Program-made: the position numbers and the translations under genes
Notes under the pieces: generated by a model
The model's database searches: none
Told to the model about the DNA's origin: nothing
The model's input: the letters and a program-made list of their open reading frames with translations, nothing else
Assembly (NCBI RefSeq): GCF_021869765.1
Contig: NZ_CP084580.1
Span: 1,612,001 to 1,676,000, forward strand
Source of the DNA: Chryseobacterium sp. MEBOG06
GTDB taxonomy: Bacteria > Bacteroidota > Bacteroidia > Flavobacteriales > Weeksellaceae
Reading direction: 5' to 3'
Length of the DNA: 64,000 nucleotides
Shown: in pieces, positions 25,530 to 33,885 of the stretch
Position numbering within the stretch: position 1 is the stretch's first letter
How the letters are laid out: every line of letters begins with the position of its first letter

Positions 25530-26954
25530 TCAATTCTCAACTAACTTCTCCGCTTTTTCTACCGCTTTTTTCAGCGCATTCAATTTATTATTCACTTCCT
25601 GTAATTCACTTTCAGGAACAGATTTTGCAACAAGGCCTGCTCCTGCCTGATAATAGAGGGTATTGTTCTTGCTTAAAAAAGTTCTGATCATAATGGCTTG
25701 ATTACAAGTTCCGTTTAACCCTATCATTCCTATGCAGCCTCCATAATATCCGCGGGAATCTTTTTCATACTGGTTAATTAATTGAAGAGCTTTATGTTTA
25801 GGGGCTCCGCTTAAAGTACCCTGAGGGAAAGTTGCAGACACCATTTCCAGAGGGTTGATTTCTTCCGGCAGTTCTGCTGTTACTTCACTTACCATATGGA
25901 TGACATGGGAGAAAAGCTGTATTTCTTTAAGCTTCGTAACCGTTACATTTTTTCCAAGCTTTCCAAGATCATTTCTTGCAAGGTCTACAAGCATAGTATG
26001 TTCCGCATTTTCTTTGGGATCAGCTTTTAAAGCTTCAATTGACTCCAGGTCGGTTTCAAAATTTCCGGTTCTTTTCGCTGTTCCCGCAATCGGATGGATT
26101 GTGGCTTTGTTGTCTTTGATAATCAATTGGCTCTCAGGACTTGATCCGAATAGTTTATAACTTCCGTAATCAAAATAAAAAAGATAAGGTGAAGGGTTGA
26201 TGTTCCTTAACGCACGGTATACATTAAACTCGTCTCCTTTGAATTTCTGCTCAAACCTTCTGCTTAGCACCAGTTGAAATACGTCCCCACGCATACAGTG
26301 TTTCTGAGCTGTTTTTACAAGTTCAATATACTCTTCACTGGTAATATTTGAAGTTTCCTGGCCGTTTTTTTCAAAAGGGTAGACTGGTGTATTTTGATTT
26401 TTGATGAGGTTTTCCAGCAGATGAAGTTCAGATTTTATTCCGTGAATCTGATTTTCAATAATATGCATTTCATCATTAAAATGATTGATGGCAATCACAT
26501 ATTGATATAATCTATATCTTAATATAGGAATCTCCACTTCCGGGCTTTGGGTTTTAAATTCCACATTTTCGAAGAACTGTACAGCTTCAAAACTGGTATA
26601 ACCAAAAAGACTTTGAGCAGTTTGTTCTATAGGATCATTGGTCTTCTCACATTCAAAGGTTTTGCGGAACTCTTCAAATATATCAATGATATCACGTTCT
26701 ATAATAAACTGCTTTACCGGGGCAGAATGCGGCATTTTTACTTCAAATTCAGTAAGGCTTTTTACTTCAATTCCGGCAATAGCATTGATGGCGATAAAGG
26801 AAAAGTTGTTGTCAATACTCTTTGAATCAGAGCTTTCCAGGAGAATTGTGTCACGGAATTTATCTCGGATTTTAAGATAGATATTCATGGGAGTATGAAG
26901 ATCACCCAGTGTTTTTTTTGAAACGGTTTTTATTTTGATTGTATCAGTAAACAT
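25530..26954 (-). CDS. trpE: Anthranilate synthase component I
   Basis: A 474-residue chorismate-utilising enzyme. The C-terminal half has the expected KTAQKHCMRGDVFQLVLSRRFEQKF, NPSPYLFYFDYGSYKLFGSSPE, HPIAGTAKRTGNFETDLESIEALKADPKENAEHTMLVDLARNDLG and FPQGTLSGAPKHKALQLI...RGYYGGCIGMIG motifs. The N-terminal LLESSDSKSIDNNFSFIA contains the LLES tryptophan-feedback element. It makes anthranilate from chorismate. It is the first structural gene of the operon, preceded by an attenuator. Confidence 0.96.
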   Translation of the reverse strand: MFTDTIKIKTVSKKTLGDLHTPMNIYLKIRDKFRDTILLESSDSKSIDNNFSFIAINAIAGIEVKSLTEFEVKMPHSAPVKQFIIERDIIDIFEEFRKTFECEKTNDPIEQTAQSLFGYTSFEAVQFFENVEFKTQSPEVEIPILRYRLYQYVIAINHFNDEMHIIENQIHGIKSELHLLENLIKNQNTPVYPFEKNGQETSNITSEEYIELVKTAQKHCMRGDVFQLVLSRRFEQKFKGDEFNVYRALRNINPSPYLFYFDYGSYKLFGSSPESQLIIKDNKATIHPIAGTAKRTGNFETDLESIEALKADPKENAEHTMLVDLARNDLGKLGKNVTVTKLKEIQLFSHVIHMVSEVTAELPEEINPLEMVSATFPQGTLSGAPKHKALQLINQYEKDSRGYYGGCIGMIGLNGTCNQAIMIRTFLSKNNTLYYQAGAGLVAKSVPESELQEVNNKLNALKKAVEKAEKLVEN

Positions 26955-26983
26955 CTGCTGTTTTATTTTTTAAGATTAAGGAA

Positions 26984-27018
26984 TAAAAAAAAGACTTCAA
27001 CGGAATCCGTCAAAGTCT
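26984..27018 (-). terminator. trp attenuator terminator
   Basis: AGACTT (26992-26997) pairs with AAGTCT (27013-27018), and inner ACGG (27000-27003) pairs with CCGT (27007-27010). Eight A residues on the plus strand (26985-26992) give the U run. It lies between the leader peptide and trpE. AGACCC (27076-27081) in the leader, read on the minus strand, could pair with the terminator's 5' arm as an antiterminator. Confidence 0.85.
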
Positions 27019-27053
27019 ATATATTGTTTATTTTAATTATTTCTGCTGTACAG

Positions 27054-27122
27054 TTAACAACATGACAATACTTCCAGACCCGACGAAGAGTTTGAAAGCC
27101 ACCACCAAATATTGTTGCTCAT
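27054..27122 (-). CDS. trpL: trp operon leader peptide with three tandem Trp codons
   Basis: A 22-codon reading frame, beginning MSNNIWWWLSNSSS and ending at TAA 27054-27056, lies 99 bp upstream of trpE on the same strand. Three consecutive TGG codons occupy 27099-27107. A terminator follows at 26984-27018 and a perfect -7 element (TACTTTTG, plus 27136-27143) precedes it. An in-frame ATG at 27131 would add three residues, but it falls almost on the expected transcription start, so 27122 is preferred. Ribosome stalling at the Trp codons when Trp-tRNA is scarce should prevent terminator formation, as in enterobacterial trpL. The peptide itself needs no other function. Confidence 0.88.
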   Translation of the reverse strand: MSNNIWWWLSNSSSGLEVLSCC

Positions 27123-27135
27123 GTTAAACATGTTA

Positions 27136-27143
27136 CAAAAGTA
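27136..27143 (-). promoter_or_regulatory. trp operon -7 promoter element
   Basis: TACTTTTG on the minus strand matches TAnnTTTG exactly. It lies 14 bp before the leader ATG, with TTTG further upstream. Confidence 0.7.
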
Positions 27144-27208
27144 GAAATTTTTTTAATACAAAGAATAAAAAAAATCAGAAAATAAAGAAAACTTAATATA
27201 AGAGCTTG

Positions 27209-27850
27209 TTATTTAAGCTGTTTGAGCTCATGTTTCAATTCTTTGATTTTTTCTTTGTAAGTTTCATTATCATATTCTTTTACATACTCTTCCAATGCGG
27301 CTATATATTCTTCAATGAATTCCTTATTCGTTTTGTCTGCCTCATACTTGGTTTTTGCGGAATTAACGGGAGCTAGTTTTTCATATTCTAATAAAATTTT
27401 TCCTTCTGTGGACTGATCATAAAGAATGACAATGTTTTTTTCATACCCTGGAATATATTTTATGGGAAGATCCTTTTGACTGGGGATTCTGATTGAATTT
27501 CTGATAGGATAAATAGAGGCAGTTGTAGTGGAAAAAAAGGTCGTCGTGTATTTTCCGTCCTGTTTCTTTACAATAGCTTCATAATCATGAATATATGATT
27601 CGTTCAACGTGGAGTTGGTTTCAATATCTGAGGTGATAATAGCAGTACTTTCAACACCATAGGTGTTAAGAAACCAGGCGTTTAAAAACTGTCCGCAAAA
27701 TCCATTCAAAACTGCCAAAGGAATGATAGGAATCAGAAATAATGCTTTTTTGGTAACATAAGAGAGTAATCCAAAGAATAAAAAGAGCAGTATCAAAGTA
27801 TAAAAACCATGATGACTCGTAAAAAACAGAATTTTTGAAAGTAAAATCAT
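27209..27850 (-). CDS. Hypothetical membrane protein with charged C-terminal coil
   Basis: A 213-residue protein with two hydrophobic segments in the first 65 residues. A beta-rich region follows (ESTAIITSDIETN, YEAIVKKQDGKYTTTF, LPIKYIPGYEKNIVILYD), and then a lysine/glutamate-rich tail that should form a helix or coil. The middle resembles DUF3592-like domains in layout, but the match is loose. No neighbour suggests a role. Confidence 0.6.
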   Translation of the reverse strand: MILLSKILFFTSHHGFYTLILLFLFFGLLSYVTKKALFLIPIIPLAVLNGFCGQFLNAWFLNTYGVESTAIITSDIETNSTLNESYIHDYEAIVKKQDGKYTTTFFSTTTASIYPIRNSIRIPSQKDLPIKYIPGYEKNIVILYDQSTEGKILLEYEKLAPVNSAKTKYEADKTNKEFIEEYIAALEEYVKEYDNETYKEKIKELKHELKQLK

Positions 27851-27947
27851 CTTTAAATTTACTATTATCTTTTAATATGATGTTGTTTTAATCGCTTAGT
27901 TGACAAAAGAATTTAATGTCTTTGCGAACTTAGCATTAAAAAATAGA

Positions 27948-28400
27948 TCAGTGTATCGGTTCTGATAGTGGGATATCAGGAGATCCACAATAGAAGACAA
28001 TCAGGGTGGCTCCTTTCTCTCCCGTTTTACCTCTATGAGCCGTATTAACCATCTCGGGAAGCACCTGTCCTTTTTTTATCAATTGTGTTTTACCATCTTC
28101 TTTTCTTTCGATCTGAATTTCACCTTTTTCTACATAAGCTGCGTTGATAACAGGGTGCTTGTGCCAGTCCAAAGCCGTATTGGGGGGAATAGCAATTTTA
28201 AGCACTGAAATCTCTGGCTGTCCGGTGGGATAGCTTTCATAAAGACTTCCGTCCCATGATTTTGTGGTTTTCAGTAATATTGCAGATTCTACTTTATCAG
28301 AATAGGAGGATGTTTGAGGATCTGATGAATCCTCGCAGGATAGAATGAGGGATACAAAAGAACCAATTAAGGCCATTTTTAATAAATTTTTTGTGATCAT
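27948..28400 (-). CDS. Cupin-domain lipoprotein
   Basis: A 150-residue protein with a signal ending in the lipobox LILSC, then a single cupin barrel. The first cupin motif is LDWHKHPVINAAYVEKGEIQIE, with the His-X-His pair and Glu that hold a metal; the second half is GQVLPEMVNTAHRGKTGEKGATLIVFYCG with the further His. Such proteins bind small ligands or act as dioxygenases or isomerases; nothing here selects a substrate. It is transcribed leftwards, divergent from the cytochrome c operon. Confidence 0.75.
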   Translation of the reverse strand: MITKNLLKMALIGSFVSLILSCEDSSDPQTSSYSDKVESAILLKTTKSWDGSLYESYPTGQPEISVLKIAIPPNTALDWHKHPVINAAYVEKGEIQIERKEDGKTQLIKKGQVLPEMVNTAHRGKTGEKGATLIVFYCGSPDIPLSEPIH

Positions 28401-28578
28401 AAGTTTTTAATTAAGAATACTATTTTTTTTGTTTGGATGATTGGTAACACAAAAGTAATAAGCTTATTTAAAATTCCCTATATTTTGAATTAATTTTTTT
28501 ATAACAATCAATTTAGCCTGATTATTAAAATTTCTTTCAAAGAAAACATTTGTCATAAGTTTAAAACTTTATTTTTTA

Positions 28579-28586
28579 TATTTTTG
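28579..28586 (+). promoter_or_regulatory. -7 promoter element of the cytochrome c-rlmF run
   Basis: TATTTTTG matches TAnnTTTG, 18 bp before the start of the first small lipoprotein gene. Confidence 0.6.
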
Positions 28587-28604
28587 CTTCCAAATTAGAA
28601 AACA

Positions 28605-28826
28605 ATGAAAAAAGTATTAGCAATTGCATTTATCGGAGGTTTATTAGTCGTAAACTGTTCTAAAAAAGTAGATCACTCTTTACAAGACAGCAACACAATG
28701 CTTGAAGAGCCAACAACAGCTACTGTTGCAGACTCTACAGCTAAACCTGCTGCTGCTCCAGCTGCTGCAACTCCGGCTACCCCTGCTCCTGAAGCTGCTA
28801 AAACAGATTCTACAGCAAAAAAATAA
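28605..28826 (+). CDS. Small Ala/Pro/Thr-rich lipoprotein
   Basis: A 73-residue protein with a lipobox (LLVVNC, Cys18), a short linker, then a low-complexity region of Ala, Pro, Thr and Lys (KPAAAPAAATPATPAPEAAK). Such tails act as flexible spacers at the cell envelope. Its stop overlaps the start of the cytochrome c gene (TAATG), so the two are translated together. Confidence 0.7.
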   Translation: MKKVLAIAFIGGLLVVNCSKKVDHSLQDSNTMLEEPTTATVADSTAKPAAAPAAATPATPAPEAAKTDSTAKK

Positions 28827-29200
28827 TGAAAAAAATATTTTTGGCAGGTGCATTGGGCTTTCTGATGTTTTCCTGTTCTAAAAAAGAAAATACAGCAGAA
28901 GTGGCTGTATCCTCTGAAAATGCTACCGTTTCAGAGCCGGCAAAATCTAATCTTTCAGGTGACCAGATCATGGAAACATTAGACTGCTCCGGATGCCACT
29001 CTCTGAATGAGAGAATGATAGGACCTTCTTACAAAGAAATAGCAGGCAAATATTCTGAAAAAGATACAGAACTGCTGGCTTCCAAGATTATAGAAGGCGG
29101 AAGTGGAGTTTGGGGAGGTGTCCCAATGGCTGCCCATCCACAGGTATCTAAAGAAGATGCTAAAAAAATGGTAGAATATATTTTAAGCCAGAAGAAATAA
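28826..29200 (+). CDS. Class I c-type cytochrome lipoprotein
   Basis: A 124-residue protein with a lipobox-like FMFSC, a spacer, and one haem c domain. CSGCH (in ETLDCSGCHSLNERMIGPSYKEIAGKY) binds the haem, and the Met in GGVPMAAHPQVSKEDAKKMVEYIL is the likely sixth ligand. It is anchored in the periplasm and should carry electrons, perhaps to a terminal oxidase. The rlmF gene begins 3 bp downstream. Confidence 0.88.
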   Translation: MKKIFLAGALGFLMFSCSKKENTAEVAVSSENATVSEPAKSNLSGDQIMETLDCSGCHSLNERMIGPSYKEIAGKYSEKDTELLASKIIEGGSGVWGGVPMAAHPQVSKEDAKKMVEYILSQKK

Positions 29201-29203
29201 AAT

Positions 29204-30133
29204 ATGTCTGCTGAAAAATCCAGTCTGCACACAAGAAATCTGCATCGTAATCCCTATGATTTTGATCAGCTTATTTCTTGTGTGCCGGAACTGAAACACT
29301 ATGTCTTTGTGAATGCGTATCAGACGCGGACCATTAATTTCAGTATTCCTCAGGCTGTTAAGCTGCTTAACAAAGCCTTACTCTTACATTTCTACAATAT
29401 TAAAAATTGGGATATTCCTGATGCCAACCTTTGTCCTCCCATTCCGGGAAGGGCAGATTACGTACATTATATTGCCGATCTTTTAGCAGAATCCTTTGGT
29501 GAAATTCCTTCAGGGTCTTCAGTAAAAGGCTTAGATATTGGGGTAGGGGCGAATCTTGTTTATCCTTTGATCGCACACCGTTCTTATGGATGGAAGATGA
29601 CAGGAACTGATGTTAATGAAGATTCTTTGAAAAATGCACAGCACATTTTAGATCAGAATCCAGACTTAGAGCCGGTTATCCAATTAAAATATCAGCCTGA
29701 CTCAGGTCACCTATTCAAAAATATAATGGGTGCTGATGATCGGTTTACATTTTCCATGTGTAATCCTCCCTTTCATGATTCTGAAGAATCAGCCGTAAAA
29801 GGAAATATCAGAAAAACGAAGAATCTCAAAAAATCAAAATCCAGACAACCGCTCCTTAATTTTGGGGGACAACAGTCAGAATTGTGGTGTGATGGTGGTG
29901 AAATCGCATTTATTACAAAAATGATCCACGAAAGTTCTCTATACTCATCACAGGTTCTTTGGTTTACCTGTCTGGTTTCTAAAAAAGATAACCTACCCAA
30001 GCTAACAGCGCTGATAAAGAAACTAAAAGCTGATTTCAAAATTATTGATATGGTGCAGGGGCAAAAAGTAAGCAGAATACTTGTGTGGACGTTTATCCCT
30101 CAACAGAACCGAAGGGGTTGGGTATCCAAGTAA
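29204..30133 (+). CDS. rlmF: 23S rRNA (adenine-1618-N6)-methyltransferase
   Basis: A 309-residue methyltransferase. HRNPYDFDQLISCVPELKHYVFVNAYQTRTINFS is the family start. LDIGVGANLVYPLIAHRSYGWKMTGTDVNEDSL is the SAM site, and MCNPPFHDSEESA is the NPPF catalytic motif of N6-adenine methylation. It modifies A1618 of 23S rRNA. The function is unrelated to the cytochrome before it, although spacing suggests co-transcription. Confidence 0.93.
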   Translation: MSAEKSSLHTRNLHRNPYDFDQLISCVPELKHYVFVNAYQTRTINFSIPQAVKLLNKALLLHFYNIKNWDIPDANLCPPIPGRADYVHYIADLLAESFGEIPSGSSVKGLDIGVGANLVYPLIAHRSYGWKMTGTDVNEDSLKNAQHILDQNPDLEPVIQLKYQPDSGHLFKNIMGADDRFTFSMCNPPFHDSEESAVKGNIRKTKNLKKSKSRQPLLNFGGQQSELWCDGGEIAFITKMIHESSLYSSQVLWFTCLVSKKDNLPKLTALIKKLKADFKIIDMVQGQKVSRILVWTFIPQQNRRGWVSK

Positions 30134-30522
30134 TAATTTCTATTCCTTTTTAGCAGCTTATCCCGCTATTCACTCATACTCCTCACGCCTAAGCCAAACG
30201 CCAGAGGGTGTTGCGGGGTAACCGTTGCTATCGGGGCTAGGATTATAATAGATACTAGATATTGCTATTAAATATCCCTATTTGTTTTATCTGAAAGTAG
30301 AGTAGGCCTTAATGCGTACCAATATATCAGTAAATCTATCAGCTTTAGCTTACACCTTATTATCTTTGATAATTATTACTGTTTTCTGAAATCGTATCCA
30401 TTCCTCACTTATGAAATCATCTGCTGAACTTAATTTTTCGGAAATAATTTAGATTTCTGAAAAAAGCCATTGATGGTCAACTCAAAAATGCCTAAATTTG
30501 TACGCTTTTAGAAAAATAAGAA
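30134..30522. other. Intergenic region between rlmF and lysS
   Basis: 389 bp. It contains the dispersed repeat at 30164-30240 and the lysS promoter: TAAATTTG at about 30493-30500 is an exact -7 element. The rest is AT-rich with no gene that I can support. Confidence 0.6.
30164..30240 (+). repeat. Copy of a dispersed flavobacterial intergenic repeat (tatcccgct ... gctatcggggctagg)
   Basis: GC-rich compared with its surroundings. It begins tatcccgctattcac and ends accgttgctatcggggctag, a pair of ends I recall flanking variable stem sequences in many intergenic regions of flavobacterial genomes. The inner part (cgccagagggtg) is the variable stem. Only one copy occurs in this window, so the repeat identity rests on memory. 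Confidence 0.5.
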
Positions 30523-32220
30523 ATGCAATTATCAGAACAAGAAATCATTAGAAGAGAAAAGCTGAATAAGCTTACTGAAATGGGGATTAATGCGTTCCCT
30601 GCGGATGAGTATACAATTACAGATACTACAGAATCTATAAAACAGGACTTTTCTGAAAATAAACAGGTTAAGATCGCTGGTAGATTGATGTCCCGCAGAA
30701 TTCAAGGGAAGGCTTCTTTCGCAGAATTGCAGGATTCTAAAGGAAAAATCCAGGTTTACTTCAACAGAGACGAGATCTGTCCGGGTGACGATAAAGAATT
30801 ATATAACGAAGTGTACAAACACCTTTTGGATATCGGAGATATTATCGGTATCGAAGGAGAATTGTTTACCACTCAGGTAGGAGAGAAGACTGTTTTAGTG
30901 AAAAACTTTACCCTTCTTACAAAAGCTTTACGCCCTCTGCCTCAGCCGAGAACAGATGAAAATGGAGTTGTGCACGACGGATTCACAGATCCGGAATTAA
31001 GATACAGACAACGTTATGTAGATTTAACAGTAAATCCACAGGTGAAAGAAATTTTCGTGAAGAGAACAAAATTGTTCAATGCCATGAGAACTTTCTTCAA
31101 TGATGCAGGATATTTTGAAGTTGAGACACCTATCTTACAGTCGATCCCCGGAGGAGCTGCTGCAAAACCGTTTATCACGCACCACAATGCTTTGGATATT
31201 CCATTATATTTAAGAATTGCCAATGAACTATATCTGAAAAGACTGATCGTAGGTGGTTTTGACGGAGTATATGAGTTCTCTAAAAACTTCAGAAATGAAG
31301 GAATGGACAGAACCCACAACCCGGAATTTACTGCAATGGAAATTTATGTAGCTTATAAGGATTACAACTGGATGATGGATTTCACTGAGAAATTATTGGA
31401 ATTTTGTGCTATTCAGGTAAATGGTGCTACAACCGCTACATTTGGAGAACACCAGGTTGATTTCAAAGCTCCTTATCCAAGAGTTTCCATGACAGAAGCG
31501 ATCCTGAAATTCACAGGTTTTGATATCACCGGAAAAACTGAGAAGGAATTATACGATTTCGCTAAGTCTATCGGAATTGAGGTGAATGAAACAATGGGGA
31601 AAGGGAAATTAATTGATGAAATATTTGGTGAAAAATGTGAAGGAAACTTCATCCAGCCAACTTTCATTACAGATTATCCGGTTGAAATGTCTCCATTGAC
31701 TAAAAAACACAGAAGCAAAGAGGGCCTTACGGAACGTTTCGAATTAATGGTTTGCGGTAAAGAAATTGCAAATGCTTATTCAGAGCTTAATGATCCAATT
31801 GATCAGAGAGAACGTTTTGAATCTCAAATGGCTTTATCAGAAAGAGGAGATGATGAAGCAATGTTCATCGATCAGGATTTCTTAAGAGCTCTTGAGTATG
31901 GTATGCCGCCAACTTCAGGACTAGGAATCGGTATGGACAGATTAATCATGTTCTTAACGAACAATGCATCCATTCAGGAAGTGTTATTCTTCCCTCAGAT
32001 GAGACCTGAAAAAGCAGTTCCGCAAATTGAGCTCGGAGAGGATGAGAAAGTAATCCTTGAAATCCTTAACTCTCAGGAAGAGCCAATGGCTTTATCTGAA
32101 GTGAAAGAGAGAAGTAAATTATCCGGTAAAAAATGGGATAAAGCTTCTAAGACTTTGACTAAAAATAACTTAGTGAAAGTAGAGAAGATTGACGAAAATG
32201 TTTTGATGAAACTGGCATAA
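30523..32220 (+). CDS. lysS: Lysyl-tRNA synthetase, class II
   Basis: A 565-residue enzyme. The N-terminal OB-fold anticodon-binding domain covers about 50-150 (VKIAGRLMSRRIQGKASFAELQDSKGKIQVYF). Class II motif 2 is FRNEGMDRTHNPEFTAMEIY, and motif 3 is GLGIGMDRLIMFL. The C-terminal 60 residues after FFPQMRPEK (ILEILNSQEEPMALSEVKERSKLSGKKWDKASKTLTKNNLVKVEKI) are an extra winged-helix-like tail often seen in Bacteroidota LysRS. A terminator follows. Confidence 0.96.
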   Translation: MQLSEQEIIRREKLNKLTEMGINAFPADEYTITDTTESIKQDFSENKQVKIAGRLMSRRIQGKASFAELQDSKGKIQVYFNRDEICPGDDKELYNEVYKHLLDIGDIIGIEGELFTTQVGEKTVLVKNFTLLTKALRPLPQPRTDENGVVHDGFTDPELRYRQRYVDLTVNPQVKEIFVKRTKLFNAMRTFFNDAGYFEVETPILQSIPGGAAAKPFITHHNALDIPLYLRIANELYLKRLIVGGFDGVYEFSKNFRNEGMDRTHNPEFTAMEIYVAYKDYNWMMDFTEKLLEFCAIQVNGATTATFGEHQVDFKAPYPRVSMTEAILKFTGFDITGKTEKELYDFAKSIGIEVNETMGKGKLIDEIFGEKCEGNFIQPTFITDYPVEMSPLTKKHRSKEGLTERFELMVCGKEIANAYSELNDPIDQRERFESQMALSERGDDEAMFIDQDFLRALEYGMPPTSGLGIGMDRLIMFLTNNASIQEVLFFPQMRPEKAVPQIELGEDEKVILEILNSQEEPMALSEVKERSKLSGKKWDKASKTLTKNNLVKVEKIDENVLMKLA

Positions 32221-32243
32221 TATCATCAGATTAACGATATTCT

Positions 32244-32280
32244 AAGAGGTTGTTCCATTTTTGAGACAACCTCTTTTTTA
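32244..32280 (+). terminator. Rho-independent terminator of lysS
   Basis: Stem AAGAGGTTGT (32244-32253) with ACAACCTCTT (32266-32275), followed by T residues. Confidence 0.88.
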
Positions 32281-32344
32281 TTTTGGAAAATAATATATGC
32301 GCCTTTTTTATAAGTGTATTCGCAATTGAAATATTTAAAAATAA

Positions 32345-32375
32345 AAACCGGTGCAGAATTATTCTGTACCGGTTT
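32345..32375 (-). terminator. Hairpin terminator overlapping the end of the ClbS/DfsB gene
   Basis: AAACCGGT (32345-32352) pairs with ACCGGTTT (32368-32375), with inner CAGAA/TTCTG pairs. The right arm lies inside the last codons of the minus-strand gene, so stop codon and terminator share sequence. Confidence 0.7.
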
Positions 32376-32874
32376 CTTTGTTCCATTTTCGCAGCTGCGT
32401 TCTGAAATTTTTAAACGGGGCTACTGTATTGATGTGTATCCATTTCCATATGGGCCATTTTGCAGGAGTGGTTGCCCACTTTCTTTGTTCCGGTAAAAAC
32501 AATGTTTCATGACCCAGAGATTCTATCCATTCTATAATTTCATTGATCTGCTTTTTCAGTAGGGCTCTTTGCTGTACCAGTGTAAAAACACCATATTGAT
32601 TATAAAAAGATTCATATAAACCTTTTAAATTATTCCATTTATAATCAGCAGTCGGGGTTTTCACATCAATCCCTTTCTTTTCATCATATTCCCATTGCAG
32701 AAGCAAATGGGTCCATCCGAGCTGATAAGAGAGATTCTGTGATGGTGTTTTATCTACTCCGGCTTTTAGTAAATCTTTATCAGCTTCTTTGATATCATCA
32801 AATTCCTTATCATACAACAGATATCTGTTCTTTATCTCTTCAATCAGTTCTGTTTTATCCTTATAACTCTGCAT
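32359..32874 (-). CDS. ClbS/DfsB-family four-helix protein
   Basis: A 171-residue alpha-helical protein. YKDKTELIEEIKNRYLLYDKEFDDI is the typical start; PSQNLSYQLGWTHLLLQWE and ESLGHETLFLPEQRKWATTPAKWPIWKWIHINTVAPFKNFRTQLRKW match the family's tryptophan-rich end. ClbS of Escherichia coli protects against colibactin by opening its cyclopropane; most relatives, as here, have no colibactin genes nearby and an unknown role. The gene is 6 bp downstream of cydB and should be in the cyd operon. Confidence 0.82.
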   Translation of the reverse strand: MQSYKDKTELIEEIKNRYLLYDKEFDDIKEADKDLLKAGVDKTPSQNLSYQLGWTHLLLQWEYDEKKGIDVKTPTADYKWNNLKGLYESFYNQYGVFTLVQQRALLKKQINEIIEWIESLGHETLFLPEQRKWATTPAKWPIWKWIHINTVAPFKNFRTQLRKWNKETGTE

Positions 32875-32880
32875 AGGGTA

Positions 32881-33885
32881 CTATTTTCTCAGTTTACTGA
32901 AGGAAGCCATCAGATAGAATAAGAATGGGAGGATAAATAATGAACCCAACATTAAAGCCCACGCCAAAACAGAAATAGTCTTTTCAGGAGCCATATGTTC
33001 CAACAGGGAAAGATGCTGCCCATTTCCTAATAAAATAATATTAGGATTGTGCTGATACGTGGCTGCTACCAATATCATTACGATTTGAAAACCTGCCAAG
33101 GCTCTTACCGGTAACAGTTTTTGACGGTTCAGTGCTCTAAGAATCAATAAAAGGGCGATGGTGGCAAAAGCAATAGCCATAATACCCAAAGGCTTGGAAA
33201 ATACCCACTTTAAAAGAGGAATATCAGAAATATAAGCCGTAGCAAATACAAGAATTCCAGTAATAACAACAAATATCATGGTTTGTTTAGACTTTCTGAT
33301 CATCAGCAACAGTTCTGCTTTATCTTTTGTTTCTCTTAACGAAAAAATAGAAGCAAGATAAGCACAAAGTGCTACCGTAAATAAACCTACAGAAACACCA
33401 AACCAATTCAGCCAGCTGTAAATATACAGATCCACAAACCCTACAGCATCAGGATTAATAGAATGTGAAACAGTAGCTGCAGCTATTAGCCCCAGGAAGA
33501 AAGGGGTGAGAAGACTTGCGTAATAAAAAATATGAGTATACAGCACCTGCCAGTTGTCTTTTACAGCATCATAATGCCTGAATGTAAACGCTGTTCCTCT
33601 GGCAATAATACCTACGAGCATCAGAACCAGCGGTATGTGGAGATAGGTAGACATTGTGGTATAGATTTCAGGAAACCCTACAAAAAGGATTACAATAGCG
33701 ATAATCAGCCACATATGGTTCGCTTCCCAGACAGGAGCGATAGATTCATACATGATCTCCTGGGTTTTATGACGGGATTTTTTATTGGTGAAAAGCTCCA
33801 CAATACCTGCTCCAAAGTCAGCGCCTCCCAGAATAATATAAAGACAGATGGAAAGCCAGAGAAAGCCTATAACAATGTAAATCAT
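32881..33885 (-). CDS. cydB: Cytochrome bd ubiquinol oxidase subunit II
   Basis: A 334-residue membrane protein with about eight segments. It opens with IYIVIGFLWLSICLYIILGGADFGAGIVELFT, the conserved CydB start. YESIAPVWEANHMWLIIAIVILFVGFPEIY and RGTAFTFRHYDAVKDNWQVLY are family blocks. It pairs with CydA to reduce oxygen with menaquinol at low oxygen. The start overlaps the cydA stop by 4 bp. Confidence 0.95.
   Translation of the reverse strand: MIYIVIGFLWLSICLYIILGGADFGAGIVELFTNKKSRHKTQEIMYESIAPVWEANHMWLIIAIVILFVGFPEIYTTMSTYLHIPLVLMLVGIIARGTAFTFRHYDAVKDNWQVLYTHIFYYASLLTPFFLGLIAAATVSHSINPDAVGFVDLYIYSWLNWFGVSVGLFTVALCAYLASIFSLRETKDKAELLLMIRKSKQTMIFVVITGILVFATAYISDIPLLKWVFSKPLGIMAIAFATIALLLILRALNRQKLLPVRALAGFQIVMILVAATYQHNPNIILLGNGQHLSLLEHMAPEKTISVLAWALMLGSLFILPFLFYLMASFSKLRK

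Noticed and set aside
32359..32874. Colibactin-type defence locus
   Set aside because: Only the ClbS/DfsB-like gene is present; there are no polyketide or peptide synthetase genes, so no toxin system is claimed.
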